A DNA stretch of 64,000 nt, taken from NCBI GenBank assembly GCA_030272155.1, contig CP126200.1, forward strand, positions 3,162,001 to 3,226,000, read 5' to 3'. The stretch comes from Tetradesmus obliquus (taxonomy: Eukaryota > Chlorophyta > Chlorophyceae > Sphaeropleales > Scenedesmaceae). The notes beneath the pieces were generated by a model that saw nothing but the letters and a program-made list of their open reading frames with translations, did no database searches and was not told the DNA's origin. Below, in pieces: positions 31,610 through 44,029 of this stretch (its first letter is position 1; each line of letters begins with the position of its first letter). Position numbers and translations under genes: made by a program.

Positions 31610-32541
31610 AAGCAAGAACGTTACAAGGGCTGACCTAAATAACTGTGCACTTGCTCCATAAAAAGATCCATTGAGAGAGTGAGGCAACCTGTTCCGCACT
31701 CACTCCACAGGTCTCTTGTACCAAGAGACGCTGTCACACGATCATGCAGACAGCCCCTTGCGGAGCAGCCCCGAAAGGCATCCAGGACCTGACCGAGTGC
31801 CCAGACTCCACTAAAATCACAGTCGCGCAATGACGTCCTGTGATGTGTGACAGACCGTGATTGGCCCTTGAAACAAAATTTGTCCATGACGTAACTGTCA
31901 GCTATCACTGCATGATCGTGTGACAGCGTCTCTTGGTACAAGAGACCTGTGGAGTGAGTGCGGAACAGGTTGCCTCATTCTCTCAATGGATCTTTTTATG
32001 GAGCAAGTGCACAGTTATTTAGGTCCGCCCTTGTAACGTTCTTGCTTCAAAAAAAAAAAAAAAAAAAAAAAAAGCTATCACTGCATGGTGACTTGTACAC
32101 CTCTACAAGCTGCACTTTTAGCGTTCTTGCTTCAAAAAAAAAAAGCTGCACTTTACAGGCAGCATTACGACACCTACACAAGACGCCTATTAATAGGTGA
32201 CGGATTGTCGACACAGACAATCGACTGTGATTTTAGTGGAGTCTGGGCACTCGGTCAGGTCCTGGATGCCTTTCAGGGCTGCTCCGCACGGGGCTGTCTG
32301 CATGATCGTGTGACAGCGTCTCTTGGTGAAAGAGACCTGTGGGGTGAGTGCGGAACAGGTTGCCTCACTCTCTCAACGGATCTTTTTATGGAGCAAGTGC
32401 ACAGTTATTTAGGTCAGCCCTTGTAACGTTCTTGCTTCAAAAAAAAAACAAAAAAAACGTTCTTGCTTCAAAAACAAAAAAAAATGCAGGCAGCCCCGTG
32501 CGGAGCAGCCTCGAAAGGCATCCAGGACCTGACCGAGTGCC
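31574..32541. mobile_element. Type nest of truncated LINE tails (reference for the array)
   Basis: Order: T35 and a minus tail (31574-31914); a plus tail with A25 inserted in it (31915-32073), flanked by the 15-bp duplication AGCTATCACTGCATG (31900-31914 and 32073-32087); more of the minus tail; a stub of ~14 nt plus A11 (32119-32144), flanked by AGCTGCACTTT duplications; the rest of the minus tail to 32222; a second plus tail (32223-32438) with A-rich ends; a minus fragment to 32541. Each step is a separate target-primed insertion, so the relative order of events can be read. Confidence 0.85.
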
Positions 32542-32649
32542 CGTACGAATGTCCTGGGGCAGGATGCGGGTTGGCACGGGTGTCTGTGAACCGCCACTGG
32601 AAACTCACTGGCCGGCTAAAATTCCTACTGGACAATTTTATCCCGGACG
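32542..32649 (+). repeat. Satellite fragment
   Basis: 108 bp, CGTACGAATGTCC to CCCGGACG. It has GGGGC where most monomers have GGGGGC. Confidence 0.8.
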
Positions 32650-33678
32650 TTTTTTTTTTTTTTTTTTTCCGAAGCAAGAACGTTACAAGGGCTGACCTAA
32701 ATAACTGTGCACTTGCTCGATAAAAAGATCCATTGAGAGAGTGAGGCAACCTGTTCCGCACTCACCCCACAGGTCTCTTGTACCAAGAGACGCTGTCACA
32801 CGATTTTTTTTTTTTTTTTTTTTTTTTGAAGCAAGAACGTTACAAGGGCTGACCTAAATAACTGTGCACTTGCTCCATAAAAAGATCCATTGAGAGAGTG
32901 AGGCAACCTGTTCCGCACTCACTCCACAGGTCTCTTGTACCAAGAGACGCTGTCACACGATCATGCAGACAGCCCCGTGCGGAGCAGCCCCGAAAGACAT
33001 CCAGGACCTGACCCCTTGTAACGTTCTTGCTTCAAAAAAAAAAAAAAAAAAAATCCAGGACCTGACCGAGTGCCCAGACTCCACTAAAATCACAGTCGCG
33101 CAATGACGTCCTGTGATGTGTGACAGACCGTGATTGGCCCTTGAAACAAAAATTTGTCCATGACGTAACTGTCAGCTATCACTGCATGGTGACTTGTACA
33201 CCTCTAAAAGCTGCATCCGTCACATATTAATAGGCGCATCCGTCACATATTAATAGGCGTCTTGTGTAGATGTCGTAATGCTGCCGGTAAAGTGCAGCTT
33301 GTAGAGGTTTACAAGTCACCATGCAGTGATAGCTGACAGTTACGCCATGGACAGATTTTGTTTCAAGGGCCAGTCACGGTCTGTCGCACATCACAGGACG
33401 TCATTGCGCGACTGTGATTTTAGTGGAGTCTGGGCACTCGGTCAGGTCCTGGATGCCCTTCGGGGCTGCTCCGCAAGGGGCTGTCTGCATGATCGTGTGA
33501 CAGCGTCTCTTGGTACAAGAGACCTGTGGAGTGAGTGAGGAACAGGTTGCCTCACTCTCTCAATGGATTTTTTTTTTTTTTTTTTTTCAATGGATCTTTT
33601 TATGGAGCAAGTGCACAGTTATTTAGGTCAGCCCTTGTAACGTTCTTGCTTCAAAAAAAAAAAAAAAAAAAAGCTGCA
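32650..33678. mobile_element. Nest of truncated LINE tails
   Basis: Repeats the left-edge arrangement of 28319-30468 in shorter form, with a poly(T)-CCGAAGC junction at 32650, a plus stub inserted near 33014-33052, the CATCCGTCAC duplication and the poly(T)-only insertion at 33561-33595. Confidence 0.78.
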
Positions 33679-34310
33679 TCCCGGACGTTCCATGCCCAAG
33701 CATGTTAGGCCCTCACATGCCTAGGACTGACATACGAAAATAAGCGCAGTGGCCTTCGATGCGCCTCGACGGTTGAATTTTCGCTCCGGGCCGCCTCGTG
33801 GCCCATTCTGGAAATGTGCTCGGTGTGCTTCCTGAAAGTTCATTCATTGTTATATCTCTTTGTAAAATGTTGATGTATCAAATTTGAAGCCGTACGAATG
33901 TCCTGGGGGCAGGATGCGGGTTGGCACGGGTGTCTGTGAACCGCCACTGGAAACTCACTGCCCGGCTAAAATTCCTACTGGACGATTTTATCCCGGACGT
34001 TCCATGCCCAAGCATGTTAGGCCCTTACATGCCTAGGACTGACATACGAAAATAAGCGCAGCGGCCTTCGATGCACCCCGACGGTTGAATTTCGCTCCGG
34101 CCCGCCTCGTGGCCCATTCTGGAAATGTGCTCGGTGTGCTTCCTGAAAGTTCATTCATTGTTATATCTCTTTGTAAAATGTTGATGTATCAAATTTGAAG
34201 CCGTACGAATGTCCTGGGGACAGGATGCGGGTTGGCACGGGTGTCTGTGAACCGCCACTGGAAACTCACTGGCCGGCTAAAATTCCTACTGGGCGATTTT
34301 ATCCCGGACG
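33679..34310 (+). repeat. Satellite cluster, two monomers
   Basis: GAAGCCGTACG at 33887 and 34198 (311 bp). It lacks the mini-tail insertions present in 30469-31573 and ends at CCCGGACG|poly(T). Confidence 0.88.
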
Positions 34311-34779
34311 TTTTTTTTTTTTTTTTTTTTTTTTTTTTTGAAGCAAGAACGTTACAAGGGCTGACCTAAATAACTGTGCACTTGCTCCATAAAAAGATCC
34401 ATTGAGAGAGTGAGGCAACCTGTTCCGCACTCACTCCACAGGTCTCTTGTACCAAGAGACGCTGTCACACGATCATGCAGACAGCCCCTTGCGGAGCAGC
34501 CCCGAAAGGCATCCAGGACCTGACCGAGTGCCCAGACTCCACTAAAATCACAGTCGCGCAATGACGTCCTGTGATGTGTGACAGACCGTGATTGGCCCTT
34601 GAAACAAAATTTGTCCATGACGTAACTGTCAGCTATCACTGCATGATCGTGTGACAGCGTCTCTTGGTACAAGAGACCTGTGGAGTGAGTGCGGAACAGG
34701 TTGCCTCATTCTCTCAATGGATCTTTTTATGGAGCAAGTGCACAGTTATTTAGGTCCGCCCTTGTAACGTTCTTGCTTC

Positions 34780-34810
<31 letters not shown>

Positions 34811-35275
34811 TCACTGCATGGTGACTTGTACACCTCTACAAGCTGCACTTTTAGCGTTCTTGCTTCAAAAAAAAAAAAGCTGCACTTTACAGGCAGCATT
34901 ACGACACCTACACAAGACGCCTATTAATAGGTGACGGATTGTCGACACAGACAATCGACTGTGATTTTAGTGGAGTCTGGGCACTCGGTCAGGTCCTGGA
35001 TGCCTTTCAGGGCTGCTCCGCACGGGGCTGTCTGCATGATCGTGTGACAGCGTCTCTTGGTGAAAGAGACCTGTGGGGTGAGTGCGGAACAGGTTGCCTC
35101 ACTCTCTCAACGGATCTTTTTATGGAGCAAGTGCACAGTTATTTAGGTCAGCCCTTGTAACGTTCTTGCTTCAAAAAAAAAACAAAAAAAACGTTCTTGC
35201 TTCAAAAACAAAAAAAAATGCAGGCAGCCCCGTGCGGAGCAGCCTCGAAAGGCATCCAGGACCTGACCGAGTGCC
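34311..35275. mobile_element. Nest of truncated LINE tails, type arrangement
   Basis: Same order as 31574-32541 with T29 at the left junction and the same two duplications around the nested plus tail and stub. Confidence 0.8.
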
Positions 35276-35383
35276 CGTACGAATGTCCTGGGGCAGGATG
35301 CGGGTTGGCACGGGTGTCTGTGAACCGCCACTGGAAACTCACTGGCCGGCTAAAATTCCTACTGGACAATTTTATCCCGGACG
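35276..35383 (+). repeat. Satellite fragment
   Basis: Counterpart of 32542-32649 with the same GGGGC variant. Confidence 0.8.
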
Positions 35384-36423
35384 TTTTTTTTTTTTTTTTT
35401 TTTTTTTCCGAAGCAAGAACGTTACAAGGGCTGACCTAAATAACTGTGCACTTGCTCGATAAAAAGATCCATTGAGAGAGTGAGGCAACCTGTTCCGCAC
35501 TCACCCCACAGGTCTCTTGTACCAAGAGACGCTGTCACACGATTTTTTTTTTTTTTTTTTTTTTTTTTGAAGCAAGAACGTTACAAGGGCTGACCTAAAT
35601 AACTGTGCACTTGCTCCATAAAAAGATCCATTGAGAGAGTGAGGCAACCTGTTCCGCACTCACTCCACAGGTCTCTTGTACCAAGAGACGCTGTCACACG
35701 ATCATGCAGACAGCCCCGTGCGGAGCAGCCCCGAAAGGCATCCAGGACCTGACCCCTTGTAACGTTCTTGCTTCAAAAAAAAAAAAAAAAAAATCCAGGA
35801 CCTGACCGAGTGCCCAGACTCCACTAAAATCACAGTCGCGCAATGACGTCCTGTGATGTGTGACAGACCGTGATTGGCCCTTGAAACAAAAATTTGTCCA
35901 TGACGTAACTGTCAGCTATCACTGCATGGTGACTTGTACACCTCTAAAAGCTGCATCCGTCACATATTAATAGGCGCATCCGTCACATATTACTAGGCGT
36001 CTTGTGTAGATGTCGTAATGCTGCCGGTAAAGTGCAGCTTGTAGAGGTTTACAAGTCACCATGCAGTGATAGCTGACAGTTACGCCATGGACAGATTTTG
36101 TTTCAAGGGCCAGTCACGGTCTGTCGCACATCACAGGACGTCATTGCGCGACTGTGATTTTAGTGGAGTCTGGGCACTCGGTCAGGTCCTGGATGCCCTT
36201 CGGGGCTGCTCCGCAAGGGGCTGTCTGCATGATCGTGTGACAGCGTCTCTTGGTACAAGAGACCTGTGGAGTGAGTGAGGAACAGGTTGCCTCACTCTCT
36301 CAATGGATTTTTTTTTTTTTTTTTTTTTTCAATGGATCTTTTTATGGAGCAAGTGCACAGTTATTTAGGTCAGCCCTTGTAACGTTCTTGCTTCAAAAAA
36401 AAAAAAAAAAAAAAAAAGCTGCA
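35384..36423. mobile_element. Nest of truncated LINE tails
   Basis: Counterpart of 32650-33678. It differs by TATTACTAGGCG for TATTAATAGGCG near 35990 and a longer poly(T)-only insertion (about 36309-36329). Confidence 0.78.
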
Positions 36424-37395
36424 TCCCGGACGTTCCATGCCCAAGCATGTTAGGCCCTCACATGCCTAGGACTGACATACGAAAATAAGCGCAGTGGCCT
36501 TCGATGCGCCTCGACGGTTGAATTTTCGCTCCGGGCCGCCTCGTGGCCCATTCTGGAAATGTGCTCGGTGTGCTTCCTGAAAGTTCATTCATTGTTATAT
36601 CTCTTTGTAAAATGTTGATGTATCAAATTTGAAGCCGTACGAATGTCCTGGGGCAGGATGCGGGTTGGCACGGGTGTCTGTGAACCGCCACTGGAAACTC
36701 ACTGGCCGGCTAAAATTCCTACTGGACAATTTTATCCCGGACGTTCCATGCCCAAGCATGTTAGGCCCTTACATGCCTAGGACTGACATACGAAAATAAG
36801 CGCAGCGGCCTTCGATGCGCCCCGACGGTTGAATTTCGCTCCGGGCCGCCTCGTGGCCCATTCTGGAAATGTGCTAGGTGTGCTTCCTGAAAGTTCATTC
36901 ATTGTTATATCTCTTTGTAAAATGTTGATGTATCAAATTTGAAGCCGTACGAATGTCCTGGGGGCAGGATGCGGGTTGGCACGGGTGTCTGTGAACCGCC
37001 ACTGGAAACTCACCGGCCGGCTAAAATTCCTACTGGACGATTTTATCCCGGACGTTCCATGCCCAAGCATATTAGGCCCTCACATGCCTAGGACTGACGT
37101 ACGAAAATAAGCGCAGCGGCCTTCGATGCGCCCCGACGGTTGAATTTTCGCTCCGGCCCGCCTCGTGGCCCATCATGGAAATGTGCTAGGTGTGCTTCCT
37201 GAAAGTTCATTCATTGTTATATCTCTTTGTAAAATGTTGATGTATCAAGTTTGAAGCCGTACGAATGTCCTGGGGGCAGGATGCGGGTTGGCACGGGTGT
37301 CTGTGAACCGCCACTGGCCGGCTAAAAAAAAAAAAAACCGCCACTGGAAACTCACTGGCCGGCTAAAATTCCTACTGGGCGATTTTATCCCGGAC

Positions 37396-37396
<1 letters not shown>
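36424..37396 (+). repeat. Satellite cluster, three monomers
   Basis: Marker positions 36631, 36941 and 37253 (310 and 312 bp apart). The last monomer carries an A14 insertion at 37325-37338 flanked by repeated CCGCCACTGG and CCGGCTAA. Confidence 0.9.
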
Positions 37397-37427
<31 letters not shown>

Positions 37428-37866
37428 AAGCAAGAACGTTACAAGGGCTGACCTAAATAACTGTGCACTTGCTCCATAAAAAGATCCATTGAGAGAGTGA
37501 GGCAACCTGTTCCGCACTCACTCCACAGGTCTCTTGTACCAAGAGACGCTGTCACACGATCATGCAGACAGCCCCTTGCGGAGCAGCCCCGAAAGGCATC
37601 CAGGACCTGACCGAGTGCCCAGACTCCACTAAAATCACAGTCGCGCAATGACGTCCTGTGATGTGTGACAGACCGTGATTGGCCCTTGAAACAAAATTTG
37701 TCCATGACGTAACTGTCAGCTATCACTGCATGATCGTGTGACAGCGTCTCTTGGTACAAGAGACCTGTGGAGTGAGTGCGGAACAGGTTGCCTCATTCTC
37801 TCAATGGATCTTTTTATGGAGCAAGTGCACAGTTATTTAGGTCCGCCCTTGTAACGTTCTTGCTTC

Positions 37867-37897
<31 letters not shown>

Positions 37898-38319
37898 TCA
37901 CTGCATGGTGACTTGTACACCTCTACAAGCTGCACTTTTAGCGTTCTTGCTTCAAAAAAAAAAAAAAAGCTGCACTTTACAGGCAGCATTACGACACCTA
38001 CACAAGACGCCTATTAATAGGTGACGGATTGTCGACACAGACAATCGACTGTGATTTTAGTGGAGTCTGGGCACTCGGTCAGGTCCTGGATGCCTTTCAG
38101 GGCTGCTCCGCACGGGGCTGTCTGCATGATCGTGTGACAGCGTCTCTTGGTGAAAGAGACCTGTGGGGTGAGTGCGGAACAGGTTGCCTCACTCTCTCAA
38201 TGGATTTTTTTTTTTTTTTTTTTTTCAATGGATCTTTTTATGGAGCAAGTGCACAGTTATTTAGGTCAGCCCTTGTAACGTTCTTGCTTCAAAAAAAAAA
38301 AAAAAAAAAAAAGGCTGCA
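37397..38319. mobile_element. Nest of truncated LINE tails
   Basis: Type arrangement at the left, but the second plus tail carries the poly(T)-only insertion (38198-38233) and runs straight into satellite. Confidence 0.8.
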
Positions 38320-39291
38320 TCCCGGACGTTCCATGCCCAAGCATGTTAGGCCCTCACATGCCTAGGACTGACATACGAAAATAAGCGCAGTGGCCTTCGA
38401 TGCGCCTCGACGGTTGAATTTTCGCTCCGGGCCGCCTCGTGGCCCATTCTGGAAATGTGCTCGGTGTGCTTCCTGAAAGTTCATTCATTGTTATATCTCT
38501 TTGTAAAATGTTGATGTATCAAATTTGAAGCCGTACGAATGTCCTGGGGCAGGATGCGGGTTGGCACGGGTGTCTGTGAACCGCCACTGGAAACTCACTG
38601 GCCGGCTAAAATTCCTACTGGACAATTTTATCCCGGACGTTCCATGCCCAAGCATGTTAGGCCCTTACATGCCTAGGACTGACATACGAAAATAAGCGCA
38701 GCGGCCTTCGATGCGCCCCGACGGTTGAATTTCGCTCCGGGCCGCCTCGTGGCCCATTCTGGAAATGTGCTAGGTGTGCTTCCTGAAAGTTCATTCATTG
38801 TTATATCTCTTTGTAAAATGTTGATGTATCAAATTTGAAGCCGTACGAATGTCCTGGGGGCAGGATGCGGGTTGGCACGGGTGTCTGTGAACCGCCACTG
38901 GAAACTCACCGGCCGGCTAAAATTCCTACTGGACGATTTTATCCCGGACGTTCCATGCCCAAGCATATTAGGCCCTCACATGCCTAGGACTGACGTACGA
39001 AAATAAGCGCAGCGGCCTTCGATGCGCCCCGACGGTTGAATTTTCGCTCCGGCCCGCCTCGTGGCCCATCATGGAAATGTGCTAGGTGTGCTTCCTGAAA
39101 GTTCATTCATTGTTATATCTCTTTGTAAAATGTTGATGTATCAAGTTTGAAGCCGTACGAATGTCCTGGGGGCAGGATGCGGGTTGGCACGGGTGTCTGT
39201 GAACCGCCACTGGCCGGCTAAAAAAAAAAAAAACCGCCACTGGAAACTCACTGGCCGGCTAAAATTCCTACTGGGCGATTTTATCCCGGAC

Positions 39292-39292
<1 letters not shown>
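38320..39292 (+). repeat. Satellite cluster, three monomers
   Basis: Almost the same as 36424-37396, including the A-tract insertion (39221-39233). The 1896-bp block 37397-39292 is a near copy of the DNA to its left. Confidence 0.9.
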
Positions 39293-39323
<31 letters not shown>

Positions 39324-39762
39324 AAGCAAGAACGTTACAAGGGCTGACCTAAATAACTGTGCACTTGCTCCATAAAAAGATCCATTGAGAGAGTGAGGCA
39401 ACCTGTTCCGCACTCACTCCACAGGTCTCTTGTACCAAGAGACGCTGTCACACGATCATGCAGACAGCCCCTTGCGGAGCAGCCCCGAAAGGCATCCAGG
39501 ACCTGACCGAGTGCCCAGACTCCACTAAAATCACAGTCGCGCAATGACGTCCTGTGATGTGTGACAGACCGTGATTGGCCCTTGAAACAAAATTTGTCCA
39601 TGACGTAACTGTCAGCTATCACTGCATGATCGTGTGACAGCGTCTCTTGGTACAAGAGACCTGTGGAGTGAGTGCGGAACAGGTTGCCTCATTCTCTCAA
39701 TGGATCTTTTTATGGAGCAAGTGCACAGTTATTTAGGTCCGCCCTTGTAACGTTCTTGCTTC

Positions 39763-39794
<32 letters not shown>

Positions 39795-40216
39795 TCACTG
39801 CATGGTGACTTGTACACCTCTACAAGCTGCACTTTTAGCGTTCTTGCTTCAAAAAAAAAAAAAAAGCTGCACTTTACAGGCAGCATTACGACACCTACAC
39901 AAGACGCCTATTAATAGGTGACGGATTGTCGACACAGACAATCGACTGTGATTTTAGTGGAGTCTGGGCACTCGGTCAGGTCCTGGATGCCTTTCAGGGC
40001 TGCTCCGCACGGGGCTGTCTGCATGATCGTGTGACAGCGTCTCTTGGTGAAAGAGACCTGTGGGGTGAGTGCGGAACAGGTTGCCTCACTCTCTCAATGG
40101 ATTTTTTTTTTTTTTTTTTTTTCAATGGATCTTTTTATGGAGCAAGTGCACAGTTATTTAGGTCAGCCCTTGTAACGTTCTTGCTTCAAAAAAAAAAAAA
40201 AAAAAAAAAGGCTGCA
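39293..40216. mobile_element. Nest of truncated LINE tails
   Basis: As 37397-38319, including the poly(T)-only insertion near 40096-40131. Confidence 0.8.
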
Positions 40217-41321
40217 TCCCGGACGTTCCATGCCCAAGCATGTTAGGCCCTCACATGCCTAGGACTGACATACGAAAATAAGCGCAGTGGCCTTCGATGC
40301 GCCTCGACGGTTGAATTTTCGCTCCGGGCCGCCTCGTGGCCCATTCTGGAAATGTGCTCGGTGTGCTTCCTGAAAGTTCATTCATTGTTATATCTCTTTG
40401 TAAAATGTTGATGTATCAAATTTGAAGCCGTACGAATGTCCTGGGGGCAGGATGCGGGTTGGCACGGGTGTCTGTGAACCGCCACTGGAAACTCACTGCC
40501 CGGCTAAAATTCCTACTGGACGATTTTATCCCGGACGTTCCATGCCCAAGCATGTTAGGCCCTTACATGCCTAGGACTGACATACGAAAATAAGCGCAGC
40601 GGCCTTCGATGCACCCCGACGGTTGAATTTCGCTCCGGCCCGCCTCGTGGCCCATTCTGGAAATGTGCTCGGTGTGCTTCCTGAAAGTTCATTCATTGTT
40701 ATATCTCTTTGTAAAATGTTGATGTATCAAATTTGAAGCCGTACGAATGTCCTGGGGACAGGATGCGGGTTGGCACGGGTGTCTGTGAACCGCCACTGGA
40801 AACTCACTGGCCGGCTAAAATTCCTACTGGGAGATTTTTTTTTTTCCGGGCCGCCTCGTGGCCCATTCTGGATGTGCTCGGTGTGCTTCCTTTTTTTTTT
40901 TTTTTTTTTTTTTTGAAGCACGAACGTTACAAGGGCTGACCTGAAGGGCTGGTGTGCTTCCTGAAAGTTCATTCATTTTTATATCTCTTTGTAAAATGTT
41001 GATGTATCAAATTTGAGTGAGTGCGGAACAGGTTGCCTCACTCTCTCAATGGATCTTTTTATGGAGCAAGTGCACAGTTATTTAGGTCAGCCCTTGTAAC
41101 GTTCTTGCTTCAAAAAAAAAAAAAATGGATCTTTTTATGGAGCAAGTGCACAGTTATTTAGGTCAGCCCTTGTAACCTTCTTGCTTCAAAAAAATAATAA
41201 TCAAATTTGAAGCCGTACGAATGTCCTGGGGGCAGGATGCGGGTTGGCACGGGTGTCTGTGAACCGCCACTGGAAACTCACTGGCCGGCTAAAATTCCTA
41301 CTGGGCGATTTTATCCCGGAC

Positions 41322-41322
<1 letters not shown>
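40217..41322 (+). repeat. Satellite cluster with mini-tail insertions
   Basis: Counterpart of 30469-31573 with the same GGTGTGCTTCCT- and TCAAATTTGA-flanked insertions. It has a GAAGCACGAACG variant (for GAAGCAAGAACG) at about 40914. Confidence 0.88.
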
Positions 41323-41363
<41 letters not shown>

Positions 41364-41802
41364 AAGCAAGAACGTTACAAGGGCTGACCTAAATAACTGT
41401 GCACTTGCTCCATAAAAAGATCCATTGAGAGAGTGAGGCAACCTGTTCCGCACTCACTCCACAGGTCTCTTGTACCAAGAGACGCTGTCACACGATCATG
41501 CAGACAGCCCCTTGCGGAGCAGCCCCGAAAGGCATCCAGGACCTGACCGAGTGCCCAGACTCCACTAAAATCACAGTCGCGCAATGACGTCCTGTGATGT
41601 GTGACAGACCGTGATTGGCCCTTGAAACAAAATTTGTCCATGACGTAACTGTCAGCTATCACTGCATGATCGTGTGACAGCGTCTCTTGGTACAAGAGAC
41701 CTGTGGAGTGAGTGCGGAACAGGTTGCCTCATTCTCTCAATGTTTTTTTTTATGGAGCAAGTGCACAGTTATTTAGGTCCGCCCTTGTAACGTTCTTGCT
41801 TC

Positions 41803-41833
<31 letters not shown>

Positions 41834-42298
41834 TCACTGCATGGTGACTTGTACACCTCTACAAGCTGCACTTTTAGCGTTCTTGCTTCAAAAAAAAAAA
41901 AGCTGCACTTTACAGGCAGCATTACGACACCTACACAAGACGCCTATTAATAGGTGACGGATTGTCGACACAGACAATCGACTGTGATTTTAGTGGAGTC
42001 TGGGCACTCGGTCAGGTCCTGGATGCCTTTCAGGGCTGCTCCGCACGGGGCTGTCTGCATGATCGTGTGACAGCGTCTCTTGGTGAAAGAGACCTGTGGG
42101 GTGAGTGCGGAACAGGTTGCCTCACTCTCTCAACGGATCTTTTTATGGAGCAAGTGCACAGTTATTTAGGTCAGCCCTTGTAACGTTCTTGCTTCAAAAA
42201 AAAAACAAAAAAAACGTTCTTGCTTCAAAAACAAAAAAAAATGCAGGCAGCCCCGTGCGGAGCAGCCTCGAAAGGCATCCAGGACCTGACCGAGTGCC
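41323..42298. mobile_element. Nest of truncated LINE tails, type arrangement
   Basis: As 31574-32541. It is distinguished by T40 at the left junction and by a mutated CAATGTTTTTTTTTATGG in the nested plus tail (41738-41755). Confidence 0.8.
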
Positions 42299-43059
42299 CG
42301 TACGAATGTCCTGGGGCAGGATGCGGGTTGGCACGGGTGTCTGTGAACCGCCACTGGAAACTCACTGGCCGGCTAAAATTCCTACTGGACAATTTTATCC
42401 CGGACGTTCCATGCCCAAGCATGTTAGGCCCTTACATGCCTAGGACTGACATACGAAAATAAGCGCAGCGGCCTTCGATGCGCCCCGACGGTTGAATTTC
42501 GCTCCGGGCCGCCTCGTGGCCCATTCTGGAAATGTGCTCGGTGTGCTTCCTGAAAGTTCATTCATTGTTATATCTCTTTGTAAAATGTTGATGTATCAAA
42601 TTTGAAGCCGTACGAATGTCCTGGGGGCAGGATGCGGGTTGGCACGGGTGTCTGTGAACCGCCACTGGAAACTCACTGGCCGGCTAAAATTCCTACTGGA
42701 CGATTTTATCCCGGACGTTCCATGCCCAAGCATATTAGGCCCTCACATGCCTAGGACTGACGTACGAAAATAAGCGCAGCGGCCTTCGATGCGCCCCGAC
42801 GGTTGAATTTTCGCTCCGGCCCGCCTCGTGGCCCATCATGGAAATGTGCTAGGTGTGCTTCCTGAAAGTTCATTCATTGTTATATCTCTTTGTAAAATGT
42901 TGATGTATCAAGTTTGAAGCCGTACGAATGTCCTGGGGGCAGGATGCGGGTTGGCACGGGTGTCTGTGAACCGCCACTGGCCGGCAAAAAAAAAAAAAAA
43001 ACCGCCACTGGAAACTCACTGGCCGGCTAAAATTCCTACTGGGCGATTTTATCCCGGAC

Positions 43060-43060
<1 letters not shown>
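42299..43060 (+). repeat. Satellite cluster, two full monomers plus fragment
   Basis: Markers at 42604 and 42916 (312 bp), with an A16 insertion at about 42987-43001. Confidence 0.88.
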
Positions 43061-43093
<33 letters not shown>

Positions 43094-44029
43094 AAGCAAG
43101 AACGTTACAAGGGCTGACCTAAATAACTGTGCACTTGCTCCATAAAAAGATCCATTGAGAGAGTGAGGCAACCTGTTCCGCACTCACTCCACAGGTCTCT
43201 TGTACCAAGAGACGCTGTCACACGATCATGCAGACAGCCCCTTGCGGAGCAGCCCCGAAAGGCATCCAGGACCTGACCGAGTGCCCAGACTCCACTAAAA
43301 TCACAGTCGCGCAATGACGTCCTGTGATGTGTGACAGACCGTGATTGGCCCTTGAAACAAAATTTGTCCATGACGTAACTGTCAGCTATCACTGCATGAT
43401 CGTGTGACAGCGTCTCTTGGTACAAGAGACCTGTGGAGTGAGTGCGGAACAGGTTGCCTCATTCTCTCAATGGATCTTTTTATGGAGCAAGTGCACAGTT
43501 ATTTAGGTCCGCCCTTGTAACGTTCTTGCTTCAAAAAAAAAAAAAAAAAAAAAAAAGCTATCACTGCATGGTGACTTGTACACCTCTACAAGCTGCACTT
43601 TTAGCGTTCTTGCTTCAAAAAAAAAAAAAAGCTGCACTTTACAGGCAGCATTACGACACCTACACAAGACGCCTATTAATAGGTGACGGATTGTCGACAC
43701 AGACAATCGACTGTGATTTTAGTGGAGTCTGGGCACTCGGTCAGGTCCTGGATGCCTTTCAGGGCTGCTCCGCACGGGGCTGTCTGCATGATCGTGTGAC
43801 AGCGTCTCTTGGTGAAAGAGACCTGTGGGGTGAGTGCGGAACAGGTTGCCTCACTCTCTCAACGGATCTTTTTATGGAGCAAGTGCACAGTTATTTAGGT
43901 CAGCCCTTGTAACGTTCTTGCTTCAAAAAAAAAAAACAAAAAAAACGTTCTTGCTTCAAAAACAAAAAAAAATGCAGGCAGCCCCGTGCGGAGCAGCCTC
44001 GAAAGGCATCCAGGACCTGACCGAGTGCC
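43061..44029. mobile_element. Nest of truncated LINE tails, type arrangement
   Basis: As 31574-32541. The two A-rich tracts around the second plus tail are slightly longer. Confidence 0.8.

Noticed and set aside
31621..31941. Recurrent 106-aa open frame (MYQETLSH...) found eleven times
   Set aside because: It is a read-through of nested LINE 3' UTR tails; it has no start context, its identity is due to unit duplication, and it spans an insertion joint.
36424..37396. CRISPR-like regular repeats
   Set aside because: The 310-312 bp units are continuous tandem copies with no unique spacers; eukaryotic satellite.
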